Under the pieces are notes generated by a model. That model searched no databases. It saw only the letters and a list, made by a program, of their open reading frames with translations, and was not told the origin of the DNA. From Bretschneidera sinensis (Eukaryota > Streptophyta > Magnoliopsida > Brassicales > Akaniaceae), in NCBI GenBank assembly GCA_023935145.1, contig CM043702.1, forward strand, positions 57,454,501-57,518,500: a stretch of DNA of 64,000 nucleotides, given 5' to 3'. Within the stretch, counting starts at the first letter, position 1; the number at the start of each line of letters is the position of its first letter. Positions 1-10,859 of this stretch are shown here, piece by piece. The translations under genes were made by a program, and so were the position numbers.

Positions 1-3
1 AAG

Positions 4-1248
4 ATGTATAGGGGATTAAGACAAAAATTTTGGTGGTCAAGGATGAAGAAGGATGTAGCGGAATATATTTCTAGATGTTTGACTTGTCAACAGATGAAAT
101 CTGTGAATAGACATCCAACATGTTTATTACGACCTCTTTTAGTACCTAAGTGGCCATGGGAAAATGTGAGTATGGATTTTGTCTCTAGTTTTCCTCGTAC
201 CCAGAAAGGACATGATGCTGTGTGGGTTATAGTGGATAGACTTTCTATGTCTTCACATTTCTGTCTTATTAAAACTACCTGGAGTCCTGAAAAGTTGGTT
301 GAATTGTATATAACGGAGATTGTAAGATTACATGGAGTACCCTTGAGTATTGTATCAGATAGCGATGCTAGATTTACCTTTAGATTTTGGAGAGGTTTTC
401 AAGAAGCCACGGGTATACAATTACAGTTTAGTACAACTTTTCATCCACAAATTGATGGGTAGACGGAGAGAATCATCAAAATACTAGAAGATATGCTGAG
501 GGCAAGTGTATTGAGTTTCTCAATGAGCTGGGGTGCTTATTTGCCTTTGATCGAGTTTGCATATAATAATCAATATCAAACTAGTATTGGGATGGCACCA
601 CTTGAAGCTTTATATTGTAGGAGGTGTAGAACTCCAGTATGCTGGGAAGAAGTTGGAGAGAGAAAGATATTTGGTCCAGAAATGATAGATCTGACTACTG
701 AGAGGATCAAACTAGTTAGAGAGAACCTTAGAGTAGCACAGAACAGACATAAATGATATCTTGATAATAAAAGATGACCTCTCGAGTTTCAAGTTGGTGA
801 TTGGGTATTTTCCAAGATATCTTCGTGGAAGGGCGTGTTAAGGTTTAAAAAGAAATGAAAGTTGAGCCCGAGATTTGTGGGGTCATATGAGATGATTGAA
901 AGAGTTGGACCAATAGCATATAGATTGGATTTTCCTCCAGAGTTAAAGCAATTACATAATGTGTTTCATGTGTCACTTTTGAGAAAGTACTTACACGATG
1001 AATCCCATAGTATCTCGAATCAGGCGAAAAAACTTCATGAAGATTTGACTTTTATGCAAGTACTGGTCATAATTCTAGATAGAAAGGAACAAGTCTTACA
1101 CAATAAAGTCATTCCATTGATTTAAGTATTATGGCAGAATAAAGATTTCGAAGAAATCACTTGGGAGCATGAAGCAAGAATGAGGAAAGAATACCCCCAA
1201 CTCTTTCATGAATTAGGTAAGGAAATTTCAGGGACAAACTTTTTGTAA
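4..1248 (+). pseudogene. Tekay-like Ty3/gypsy pol 3' end: integrase and chromodomain
   Basis: One reading frame runs through the whole interval and is broken only by in-frame stops (TAG at 460-462, TGA at 754-756 and further stops near 770-860). It encodes the zinc-finger end of integrase (CLTCQQ), the catalytic core (MDFVSS, then SDSDARF, then the region around the third acidic residue), the GPY-type module (SPRFVGSYEMIERVGP, HNVFHVSLLRKY) and a C-terminal chromodomain-like segment ending ITWEHEARMRKEYP. The HNVFHVS and chromodomain pattern is typical of Tekay/Del chromoviruses. The 5' part of the element lies outside the window. It is decayed by point mutation rather than by indels and cannot encode a working enzyme. 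Confidence 0.9.
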
Positions 1249-1258
1249 GGTGGGTAAA

Positions 1259-2594
1259 ATTGTAATACCTGTATTCATAAAGAAAGGGTAAAGAAGTACT
1301 TTAATAAATATGATATGGAATTTTAAATAATATATATGCGAAATATTTAATTTTTATAAAACAATTCTTTAAAAAAAATGGATGTGTGGTGCTGTAAAGA
1401 AAAAGAAGAAAAAAAAAGTTTTCAAAAAAATGGGGGATGCAACACCTGGAAGTCTAGGTATTGCATGAGACATATGTGAAATGGACACTAATTGTCCATT
1501 TAGAAACTTTGAGACACTGAGCACTGTTTTTATAAACGGTACAGTGGTTGAAAAGTTATATAAATATTTTATGGATTTGTTTTATCAGTTTTATCAAATC
1601 TTGATTGGTTTTCTTCATTCTATAATTCAAACTACTCTATTTCTCCAAACACTTGGAGACCGAAAGAAAGATTGAACGAGTAAAATTTTGAAGAGGTTTA
1701 TGGAAGAATGTTATAGAGAGTCACAGGAAGCTCTAAGAAAAACATAAAGTAATAACGTGAGGTTTATTTTTTAAATTTAGCATACATGAAATTTCTCGGA
1801 ATTCAATGTGGGAATTTTCAAAGGGTGTAAATTATGGAACAATTAAAGAATAAATTAGAATTTAATATGAATATTATGTCAGGTGTTGACGATCAGCAAC
1901 CGGGAGAAATTTCTGAGAGGAGCAAGAAAGGCAAGGAGGTGATCGACGGGTAGCTTTAAGTACTACGTGGTGAGTTAGATTTACTTTAAGTAATCAAGAT
2001 AAATATGAAATATATAGTGATAATATTTGAATAAATTATTAACCTATGATTTGATGATGGATGAAAGTTGTTTGATGAGTATGATAGGTATAATTGATAT
2101 GTGAAAAGTTATTATATGAGAAGTAATATTATTGGAATAATAAGTCGATTTAATAATGAATGTGATAAATGAAATTCTTAACGAGTTATGGTAGATAGAT
2201 TGATATGATATATTAGGAGAAGAATTTAGTGAAATTGGTCAAATAATAATTTGAGAAAAAGCAGGATAGCTAAATTGAATGTCTGAATACATGCTTGTTT
2301 TTGTATTATTGTTCATATGCATATTTCATATCATTGTTTGTATGCACATGCATGAAATAAAAGAACTGAAAGGAGGTTGGTATAAATGAAAAACCGTGAC
2401 AGCCGGTATATGCTGGAAGTAAAAGAACCGGGAGGTGGCCGATCTAAATGAAAAACCGTGATAGCCGATATATGCTAAAAATAAAAGAACTGGGAGGGGG
2501 CCAGTCTAAATGAAAAACCATGACAGCCGGTATATGCTAGAAATAAAATAACTAGGAGAGCAGCTGGTATAAATAAAATAAAAGAACTAGGAAT
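1259..2594 (+). repeat. 3' LTR of the Tekay-like element (right end uncertain)
   Basis: Directly after the pol stop at 1246-1248 comes a purine-rich stretch (ggtgggtaaaa) and then TGTAATACC, the usual polypurine tract and LTR start of Tekay elements. The AT-rich sequence that follows has no coding potential and contains a tandem array near its right end. No closing CA is evident. The LTR seems to be cut by the next, unrelated gypsy fragment at about 2590-2612, so the right boundary is inferred. Confidence 0.65.
2359..2592 (+). repeat. 62-bp tandem repeat inside the Tekay LTR
   Basis: Units starting with AAAAGAAC or a close variant occur at 2359, 2421, 2483 and 2545, exactly 62 bp apart, followed by a shortened unit at 2580. 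Each full unit contains a variant of AAAACCGTGACAGCCGGTATATGCT. The array lies in the distal part of the LTR. Confidence 0.85.
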
Positions 2595-2611
2595 TGCGTT
2601 AGAGTTAATCC

Positions 2612-4330
2612 AATAAGAAGGTGAGGCCTAGAAACCCATCTATTACATCAGTGTTAATCGAGAAACTGGCTTATTTCGTCTTCATTACAACGCAAAAGTT
2701 ACAGCCATACTTCTACTCTCATACAATCATAGTCCTTACTAACTAGCCACTAAGGCAAGTACTGTATAAACAAGACCTCTCCGGGAGACTAGTAAAATGG
2801 TCCATCGAATTAGAAGAATTTGATATCCGTTACAAGCCTTGGAAAGCAATCAAGGCTCAAGCGCTAGCTAATTTTATTATCGAGAATATACTTCCTGAGG
2901 AGCCTCATAAGAGGCATTAGTCTGAAGAAATACCCGTTTGGATACTCTTTATCGAAGGGTCCTCTAACAGCGATAGTGTAGCTGGCCTTATCCTTACAAG
3001 TCCTTAAGGCTTCACAGTCGAATATGCTCTAAAGTTTGGGTTCAAGGCCTCTAATAATGAGGTAGATACAATGCTTTGCTAGTAAGGATAAAACTAGAAA
3101 ATATATTGACTATCCAAGCCCTAAAAGTCCATAGAGACTTCCAATCAATCAGAAGACGAACGAGTATAAGGCAAAATGAGCGAAGACCATCAAATATCTA
3201 GAAAAAGCTTGGGAACTAGCCACATCCTTCAAGAGATTCTAAATCTCTCAAGTTCCCTGAGCACAGAATTCGAAGGCAGATGCTTTAGCTCAACTCGCCT
3301 CCTTCAGACAGTCAGACCTCACTCAGACTGTATATCTGAAGACATTCAATGCGCCTAGCATAGATGAACAACCAGTCATGCCAATCATTAAAGAACAAAC
3401 CTGGATGGACCCGATCCTCTAATACTTGCAATATTGAAAACTTCTCGAGCAAAAAAATGAAGTAAAGAAAATTATTTCTCACTCCTCACAGTTCATTATC
3501 ATTGAGGGCCAACTGTACAAAAAGGGACTCACTAGCCTTACCTAAAATGCCTTAGTCACATAGATATTGATTAAACCCTCTAAAAGGTTCATAAAGAGAT
3601 ATGTGGGAATTAGTTGGGGATAGAGTGTTAGCTTAGAAGTTGAACCACTTGCCAAAAATACCGATTCTAAGATGCGAGAGTTCATATGGAAATCCATTGT
3701 ATGCAAGTTCAGGATAACGAAAAATATTTTTACTGATAAAGAGAAGCAGTTCGATAGCTCTAGTTTCAAGTCCTTCTAGCAAGATCTCAAAATCGAGCAC
3801 CGGTTGACTTCGGTAAGTTATCCTCAAGTAAATTGGTAGTTCGAAGTTTCCAATAGAACGTTCTTATAAGGAATCAAGAAAAGGTTGGAAGATACCGATA
3901 AACAATGGCTCAAGGAACTATCGAATGTCCACTAGGCTTATCGGACGATTACTTGAACCCCCACTTGGGAAACACCATTCTTTCGAGCCTATGGATCTGA
4001 AGCACTCATCTCTCTCGAGATCTGGACTCCGTTATTGCATGTGAAAAACTTCAACCTTGAGAATAACATAGAAGCCCTCAAGATGAACATCGACTTGATC
4101 AATAAAGCCAAGGAAAAAGCTCAAATCATACTTGCCGTTTACCACCAAAAAGTGGCCCGTTATTACAATTCTCGAGTCAGAGGAGTAACATTCGGACTCA
4201 ATAACTTTGCACTAAGAAAGAATGAGGTCTTCCATCAATGAGAGACAGAAAACTCCTTCCAAACTAGGAAAGCCCATAATGCATTCAAAAAGTATTCCTA
4301 ACCGTCACATTTGAACTTGAAGATCTTAAT
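2612..4330 (+). pseudogene. Decayed Tat-lineage Ty3/gypsy pol (RNase H, second RNase H, integrase)
   Basis: Broken frames read, in order: the end of the RT-linked RNase H (PIYYISVL, LRQVL, SGRLVKWSIELEEFDI), a second, archaeal-type RNase H (ILFIEGSSNSDSVAGLIL, YALKFGFKASNNE), an integrase region and the integrase tail (KAQIILAVYHQKVARYYNSRVR near 4110-4185). Two RNase H domains mark the Tat/Ogre/Retand lineage. Gag, protease and most of RT are missing on the left, where the fragment abuts the Tekay LTR. Many stops and frameshifts show that this is an old copy. Confidence 0.8.
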
Positions 4331-5547
4331 GGAACTTCAATACTTAGGACTTGGAATGCCTAGAATCTTTGCAAATTTTATCACTAATACTTTTCTTTCT
4401 AGAAATTTACTTATTTTGTAACTTTATCATTCTCTATCAATAAAGCAATTATTTTTTAGTTCTCCATAAAAAGGCGTACATAGGAAATCTACCAACCAAT
4501 GGCGCAATAAAAAACCATCAACTTTTGACACACCAAAATCCTAGGTTTATCTGGGAATCACAAGAGCCTATCCTCACGATCAAATTCGGAGTATAACACC
4601 CTGAGTGTTTGCGATCCTCAAACATTTTCCATATCAAAGTATGAGGATAACACCTTGAGTGTTTTACTTCCTAAGATATTCTCCATATGATGCACCCCAA
4701 GTGTTTACCATCCTCGACCATTTTCGATATCAAAATTCAAGGGTAACACTCCGAGTGCCCACCATCCCTAGTCATTCTTCAAACAAAACATTCACATGCA
4801 AAGTGGTAATAAAATAAAGAATGGTTCCATAAGTACTTAAACAAAAAAAGTATCGTCTTCTTTGAAAAGATTAAGTACATATAGGTGCCACCAGCCAGAT
4901 ACAAACATAAACATAAAAGAAGAGTGGCGCCTACTCCTTGCTATCATCCCTTCGCTAGGTCTTAACCTACTCGCTAGTCTCAGGCCCCAAAGTGCCACCT
5001 GCCAGAGTTGTCTCTTCACTAGAGATCTAGACCCTAGTCAAGTTAAGGTTGGGGTAGGCCTTAGCCATCTTGCCCTTGGCATCCTTAAAGCTAACGAGGT
5101 GGTATTTCCCAACCTAGTCAATCAGGCACTTCTCAAACTCAGGATATGCCTTACACTTCGGGTTTCCCAAGATAGAATCGTTGATCTTTAGAAATTAGTT
5201 GGGGTGAAAAGGGTTTATCCTTAAAAGCCCAACCAAAAAGGGACTTTAGCCCTAGGACAAATGAGTTTGAAAAATGGGGAGGCACCTCGTTAGAGACCCT
5301 AACAAAAAGGCCCCTGGTTAAGAAGGAACTAGCACCACCAGAGTCTCTATAACCTCTTACCTTTTTTTATTGGTACCTTAATCTCCATCACCAGCCCTAG
5401 AATCACTCTTCTTATTCTTGGCCACCTTCAAAACTCCCCTCAACCTAGAGGCATAGCTTCAAAGTAAAGAAACAAACATTAGGCTAATAATAAAAGAAAA
5501 AAAAATAGAACAAGCACTTTGAATATAAAAGAAAATAAGCAAATACC
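4331..5547. other. Non-coding 3' region of the Tat element
   Basis: No gene is recognisable here. The stretch lies between integrase and an antisense ORF, which is where Tat elements carry a long hypervariable 3' region. At about 4585-4765 a degenerate tandem repeat of roughly 55-60 bp is visible (variants of GGATAACACCCTGAGTGTTT followed by ATTTTCNATATCAAA). Short ORFs at 4837-5191 have no recognisable motif. Confidence 0.5.
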
Positions 5548-6042
5548 CTATTGAGGACAGACCCCAAAACGGGCCAGGTTATCGTTACTATCCAGCACCG
5601 AGGTGAATATAACTCCACCCAACATACTATTCATAGACATCTCCTCCTCGGTACTGAGGACTAGACACCTACTCTTCTTCAACCAATACAAATCCCACAC
5701 GTTGGGAATCTCGAAATCCTTGTCACTCTGAATGAAGAAGAACTTATTCTTCATTTTCTTAACCAAAGATGGGTTCTTCTTCATTACTGACTTTTTTGCC
5801 CTTTGGTTGAAATAAACCCAACCTTCATCCCTATGGTGGCTAGCAGTCAAAAGGTTCTTGAAAACATCTAAGGTCATCATCCCTCCCACTTTCTTATAAA
5901 TATAAATGAACCCTAATGGGAGACGAACAAAATTGGGGTCAAGTTGAGCTAGTGTTATCTTATAGTAGTTAAGTACCAGATGAATAAATTGGTGAAGAAG
6001 AAACCTAAGCTCGATCTTAAAAGAATCTAAATAAACATACAC
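5548..6042 (-). CDS. Antisense ORF of the Tat element, gypsy-type transposon-associated domain
   Basis: A 164-aa open frame lies on the strand opposite to pol. Its order of motifs (a hydrophobic start, LAQLDPNFVRLPLGFIYIY, DVFKNLLTASHH, GWVYFNQR, then KKMKNKFFFIQSD) resembles the plant family described in Pfam as 'putative gypsy type transposon' (PF04195); this assignment is from memory of the family pattern. Some Tat-lineage elements, such as Grande, are known to carry an antisense gene between pol and the 3' LTR, which fits this position. The ORF starts at a plausible ATG and has outlived the neighbouring pol, which is full of stops. It is probably a partial copy, since the family is usually longer. 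Its function is unknown. Confidence 0.6.
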   Translation of the reverse strand: MYVYLDSFKIELRFLLHQFIHLVLNYYKITLAQLDPNFVRLPLGFIYIYKKVGGMMTLDVFKNLLTASHHRDEGWVYFNQRAKKSVMKKNPSLVKKMKNKFFFIQSDKDFEIPNVWDLYWLKKSRCLVLSTEEEMSMNSMLGGVIFTSVLDSNDNLARFGVCPQ

Positions 6043-6754
6043 CTTATGAGAAAGTCTTCACGAAGCTCATCACAAGCCCTTTCCCCGACCTTGGCCTCTT
6101 TAAGGGAATACTCAACAAGAATTTTATATATCTGCCTAATCTCCTCTAAGAGACCACTCCTTATTTGGTTTGACTAATACTCAACCTAATATGTTATATC
6201 CCTAGAATCCTCAACTATCCTATCTTAGATGGCATCCAATGTATGACTTGGCCCGGCCTCAATCTTAATGAATCACTGAACAGCCTTATCCTTGACCACC
6301 TCCAAGACTCCCTTAGAACTGGTCGAGGTGCTACTCACCTCGGCCTCAAAAGACGAAGAGAATGGACTTTCTAATACTACTACTACTTATGCTAAGGCGA
6401 TGAAAAGATATTTTGAAAAAAAGGGAAAAAACAACTCACCAAAAAATCAAAGGACTGAGGATGAAAACAGGAAGATAATCGAAGACTAAGAAAGTCAAAA
6501 AGCCGAGGGCTCTGAAAGAAGGAAACTCTAAATAAATCTTGAGAATGGTATGTTCCTCCCTCAAAATCCGAAATTCTTCTATAGAAGGTTGAATGGACAA
6601 GATCAATTTAGACCAAAGGTCTCGATCATGACTTTTCAGATACCAAGGAGTGATAACGGTCACAAATAAAAAACCAACAGATGCTTACACTTCTCATCTC
6701 CCCTCAATTCCACACACTATCCTTTGGATAGGGCCCAAAAAGCCCACCACTTTA

Positions 6755-6935
6755 TTTGTTGGTCAGCCTATGACCAAGAAGGGTCCACAACTCCCACAAT
6801 TGGTCAGTTGATGACCAAGAAAGGCCAATGACTCCCATAACTAGTCGACCAACGACCAAGAAGGGCCCAAAACTACCACAGTTGATCAGCCTATGACCAA
6901 GAAAGGCCCATTGCTCCCACAGCTTACTAGTTACT
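6755..6935. repeat. About 41-bp tandem repeat
   Basis: About four degenerate units are built around GACCAAGAAGGGCCCA followed by CTCCCACA and a GGTCAGCCTAT-type segment. They lie between the antisense ORF and the LTR of the Tat element. The units diverge by several substitutions each. Confidence 0.7.
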
Positions 6936-6989
6936 CCCAAAACTTTACAAAAAGACGCCAAGTAAAAAGCCTCACCAAAATTCGAGGAT

Positions 6990-7545
6990 ATCTTTCAAGA
7001 AAATTCTGAGGAGAGAACCTGGAGCTCTTCACCTCCGCAACCATTTTTCAAGAAAATTCTGAAGAGAAAGCCTCAATCTCTTCACCTCCTTGACCATTTT
7101 TCAGGCAAAATCCGAGGAGACAGCCTCAAGTTCTTCACCTTCTCCATTATTTTTCAAGAAAATTCCGAGGAGAGAGCCCCAAGTTCTTTACCTTCTCGGC
7201 CATTTTTCAAGCAAAGTCTAAGGAGAGAGCCTTAAGCTCTTCATCTCCTCAGTTATTTTTCATGCAAAATCCGAGGAGAGAGCCTCCAGCTCTTTATCTC
7301 CTCGATCATTTTTCAAGCAAATTTTGAGGAGAGAGCCCCGAGGCTATTTTTCAAGCATAGTCCCAAGAGAGAGCCCCGAGTTCTTCACCTCCTCGACTAT
7401 TTTTCTAGCAAATTTCGAGGAGAGAGTCTTGAGCACTATCATTTTCAAGAAAATTCTAAGGAAAAAGCCTTGAGCTCTTCACCTTCTGGGCCATTTTTAG
7501 TCAAATTTCGAGGAGAAAGCCCCGAGCTCTTCACCTCCTCACCCT
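6990..7545. repeat. About 56-bp tandem repeat array upstream of the Tat 3' LTR
   Basis: About ten units each contain TTTTTCAAGCAAAATCCGAGG, GAGAGCC and CTCTTCACCTCCTC in variant forms. The spacing is close to 56 bp, with one or two shortened units near 7335 and 7440. Arrays in this part of Tat-lineage elements are a known source of plant satellite repeats. Confidence 0.85.
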
Positions 7546-7890
7546 AGTCCTATCAAAACACTCCAAACCTATGGGAACTTTGATTCTACGATGACACTCA
7601 ACATTAATCACCTTCTTAATCTGACTCTACCTCTAAACATTATATAAAGGGGGCTCTCATTATTATAGGTACACACAGTTTCACTCACAAATTCTCCATC
7701 TCTCTTGCTCCTTACTTTTCTTTAGCCTTCAGCTTGCTGACTTAGGCATCAAAGAGTCCCCCGGGAGGCACAACTCCTCCAGCCCTCTGGTGACTCCTTA
7801 GGTTTTATCTTGTCTTTGTATGCACATGTACCACGCTACGTCCATTTGGTTGCTTGGCAGATCTTCGACATCAACAGAGATAAAATCTGT
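7546..7890 (+). repeat. Probable 3' LTR (U3/R end) of the Tat element
   Basis: A TATA box with its context (ATTATATAAAGGGGG near 7640-7655) is followed by a C/T-rich leader and by GCTGACTTAGGCATCAAAG, a phrase commonly found in the R/U5 part of Tat and Athila LTRs. No paired 5' LTR is in the window, so neither boundary can be fixed. The start may lie inside or left of the 56-bp array. Confidence 0.55.
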
Positions 7891-9546
7891 TTGGGTTTTG
7901 AGAGAGTGAAGAGGGAAAATTTCTTTTTCTATGTTTTTTTCCTTTTTGATCCAAAGAAATCCAAGAGTAATAAAAAAAAATTTAGGTCGAAGCAGTCTCA
8001 GATCTCTCTTTGTTTTGATTTTTGATCAATAGAAGGAATGGGGCTGTTTGGTTCGATGAGAAAGTGAGATAATTTTTTTCTCTCTCCCCTCTCTCTCTAT
8101 AACTTTCCTATGAAAATGAACCGCTCCTGTGAAAAATTTTCTCACAAAGATCTAAACACAAAAAAAAAAAAAAAAAAAACAAATTAAACACCAAAATCAC
8201 AAACTATGAAAACTCAAACTTTAGATGAATAAACAAATCTATACATATAGATATGTAGCCATGCATATTTGAAGAGGAAAAGAGAAGATTGAGAATGAAA
8301 TAGATCTTTGAACCAGGAATTATGAGTCACCATTATCGTACATATTTCTCTCTCTGACTTGAGTTATTTTTCTTTTCTTTTTTATTGATTTATTTTCTTC
8401 ATCATTTTTTCTGTTTGATGTTCAGCTATAGTGACTTTTAATGAAGGCAATTTGGCCATATTCCGCCTTTAAGTTTGGACACATCACCTTGACTTTTAGG
8501 TTATGTGTCTTGTGTTGCAGTGTACTATGAACACTTTCCGAGCGAATTGTATATTTTTTTATACCAATGTTCTGATTTATAAATATGATCAAAAAGTAAA
8601 AATGAAAATATAACTTACTCAATAACTAATTTTACTTGGTTTAAAATTCCATCAATGCCTCCTCCTGTTTGTTCAAGTTAACAGATGATCTTACTTTCTG
8701 TTTCATGACGCGATGTAGTATGTAGTAAATTAGATAGGGAAGGACAACACCACATCACTTATAAAATTGCTACCATTAGAAAGGTGAGGATCAAATTAGA
8801 CACACTAAAGTTGAATGACAAACGATATGAGATGCGGAACTTTGACAAGTGAATGTCAACATGCAATCTATTCTTTTACTACTAATTTTGGTGAAACAGA
8901 TCAAAGTGGTGATGAAAACAAGCTCTCTATATTCAAAAGACGTGTAAAGTGTCATCTACTAGGATTCCTAATTTCTATGAAGCAAGGAAGATGCCAGGGG
9001 AACACTCAAGTCATGTGTGGAGGACACTATGGTTGCATAAAAGACTAGGTTGCCAACCAAAAAACGTTTAGGTGGGTTTGTAACTAACAAACAGACTTTT
9101 GCGAAACAGACTAAATTCCTTGCTAAACATGTATATGCATAATTTATTAATTTAATGAGCTACGGTCCAATTTTCTTTACTGGATGACTTGAGATGTCGT
9201 GGGCTTTGAGAAAAAAAGGACTTCTACAAGAAGATCTCTCTTTTTCTCTTTTTTTTTTTTTTCATAACTTCTACAGGAAGATGATATATTTCTTGTACCT
9301 TTCATGTTACTTTCAATTAAAAATGATAATTTTATAAAGGCAAAAGAGATAGACACTTGTCATTCAAAAGTATTCCTCTCTTTTTCTGTCTCAATGCATT
9401 ATTGATATCTAGTTGGTTGTTTGGGTAAATTTCTCTATTCACATTCCTTTAGTGCCCTAATATCCATTTGGTACATGTCCTCCTTCAACATCAGGTGTAT
9501 TAACTATGCAAAATACAAATAAATCAGTTTTACCTTAAATTACAAT
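7891..9546. other. AT-rich stretch with no recognisable gene
   Basis: It contains a 20-bp poly(A) run at about 8160-8180, several T-rich runs (for example 9248-9262) and short ORFs such as 8815-9048 with no recognisable motif. No TIR, LTR or tRNA-like structure could be supported. Confidence 0.5.
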
Positions 9547-9712
9547 TCACTCTCCTGTTCTTTTTAAAAAGAAGCGATATATTACCCATAAAAACGGACT
9601 ATATCGTCTCTTGGTTACTAGAGCCCTCACACCATCTGGGCATTTTCTCAACAATGACTTACAAGACTCTTCAATTAAACCCTCTCTTACTAATTGGTGT
9701 GCAACACCATTT
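9547..9712 (-). pseudogene. RNase H-like (RVT_3) C-terminal fragment, interrupted by copia-0
   Basis: A clean minus-strand frame of about 55 codons reads GVAHQLVREGLIEESCKSLL and onward to a TGA at 9547-9549. The pattern ANGVAHQLxxEG is the C-terminal signature of plant RVT_3 RNase H-like domains, found in LINE-derived or domesticated sequences. The frame continues without loss across the copia-0 insertion into 23061 and beyond (VKHEANG joined to GVAHQ), with the AATGG target site counted once. The N-terminal part is degraded, and I cannot tell a LINE remnant from a host gene remnant. Confidence 0.6.
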
Positions 9713-10859
9713 GATAGTAGTATGTCCTACAAGCCAATAACATATTATGTCTAGGCATATTACTTGTAAATTGATCTTATTCATTTATTGACAATATATA
9801 ATAATTATGATATTTTTCTTATTTATCATGTTCATTACAAATCATTGTAAGTGCATTACATAATAATAAAGATCATAGAATAATAGTAACGGAAATAAGC
9901 ATCATGATGAGATCTTGCTAATGGGATTTTTTTCCTTAAGCTTTATTCTTAAATATTTCTAATCATAGGATCACTAAGAAGGACATTAGTGAATCCATAT
10001 AGATTAGTACATACTATGTTTCCACAAGGAGTTGAGTGTGATTGAGACTCAACTAAGAAATTATTTAATCACATCAAGATATATATGATTAAAAAATTTC
10101 ATACCTTAGGTTTACCCAGGGACATTTCATGATGGAATGATTGAATTTTACTGTAATTGACAACAGAAAGGTTCATATTAAATTCATTTCGCCTAGGTAG
10201 TCATAACATTCTGTTAGGTATTAATCTTAACTTGTAGAAACCCTTAAAAATTAATTGTAATTATTTATTAATTAAAGTAAGAATTAAAATAAGTTTTAAT
10301 TTGAATTAAAATTAAAGAAGTTTTAATTAATTGAATGAGATCCAATTGTTACGTAAGAGTTACGACCTATTACCAGCACAAAATTGAACCAAAGGGGTCA
10401 CACGCAATTAGGTAATTACAAGAATAAGGAAAACTAAAGGGTTAATAGAGAGATTTCTAGGAATTAATTAAACCAGAAGTTTAATTGATATTCTAGAAAT
10501 AGTAGAGTTTTTAGGAGTGAAGACTCTATATAAAGCTTCGATTTGATAGCAATTCTAATGCATAAATTGTGAGACTAAAAATCAGATTTTTAATTACTCT
10601 TCCTTTCTTAAAAGCCAAAAACCCTAGAGCTAGCACTCATAGATTTGGCCATCCCTATTCCTCCTCCACGCGTTGTGTTCGATATCCTGAATAAGAAGAT
10701 CCTCATTCTTGGTTGCTCATCTAGAGATTGCAAATTTCAAAATCTAAAAGTTAGATTAGGATTTATGAAACCCTAGGTCAAGAGAATTCAAGAAAGAGTT
10801 CTTAAACAGTTTATTGTCATATGAAGAAAATAAATTTGTTGTAGATTATTTTTCAAACA
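9713..10859 (+). repeat. 5' LTR of copia-0
   Basis: It aligns with the 3' LTR from 15616 onward (shared phrases include TTGATCTTATTCATTTATTG, GGACATTAGTGAATCCATAT and TTTTAATTAATTG). Relative to that copy it lacks about 380-400 bp, which are present at about 15945-16320. The right end is placed at CAAACA because the same stretch of the 3' LTR ends in ACTAACA. The predicted primer site just after it is badly degraded. Confidence 0.75.

Noticed and set aside
8041..8060. GGGGCTGTTTGGTTCG, which resembles the end of some plant MITEs
   Set aside because: No matching inverted copy or TSD was found within 1.5 kb.
8815..9048. 77-aa ORF between the Tat LTR and copia-0
   Set aside because: No motif, no codon bias that I can see, and no splice or promoter context. 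Length is compatible with chance.
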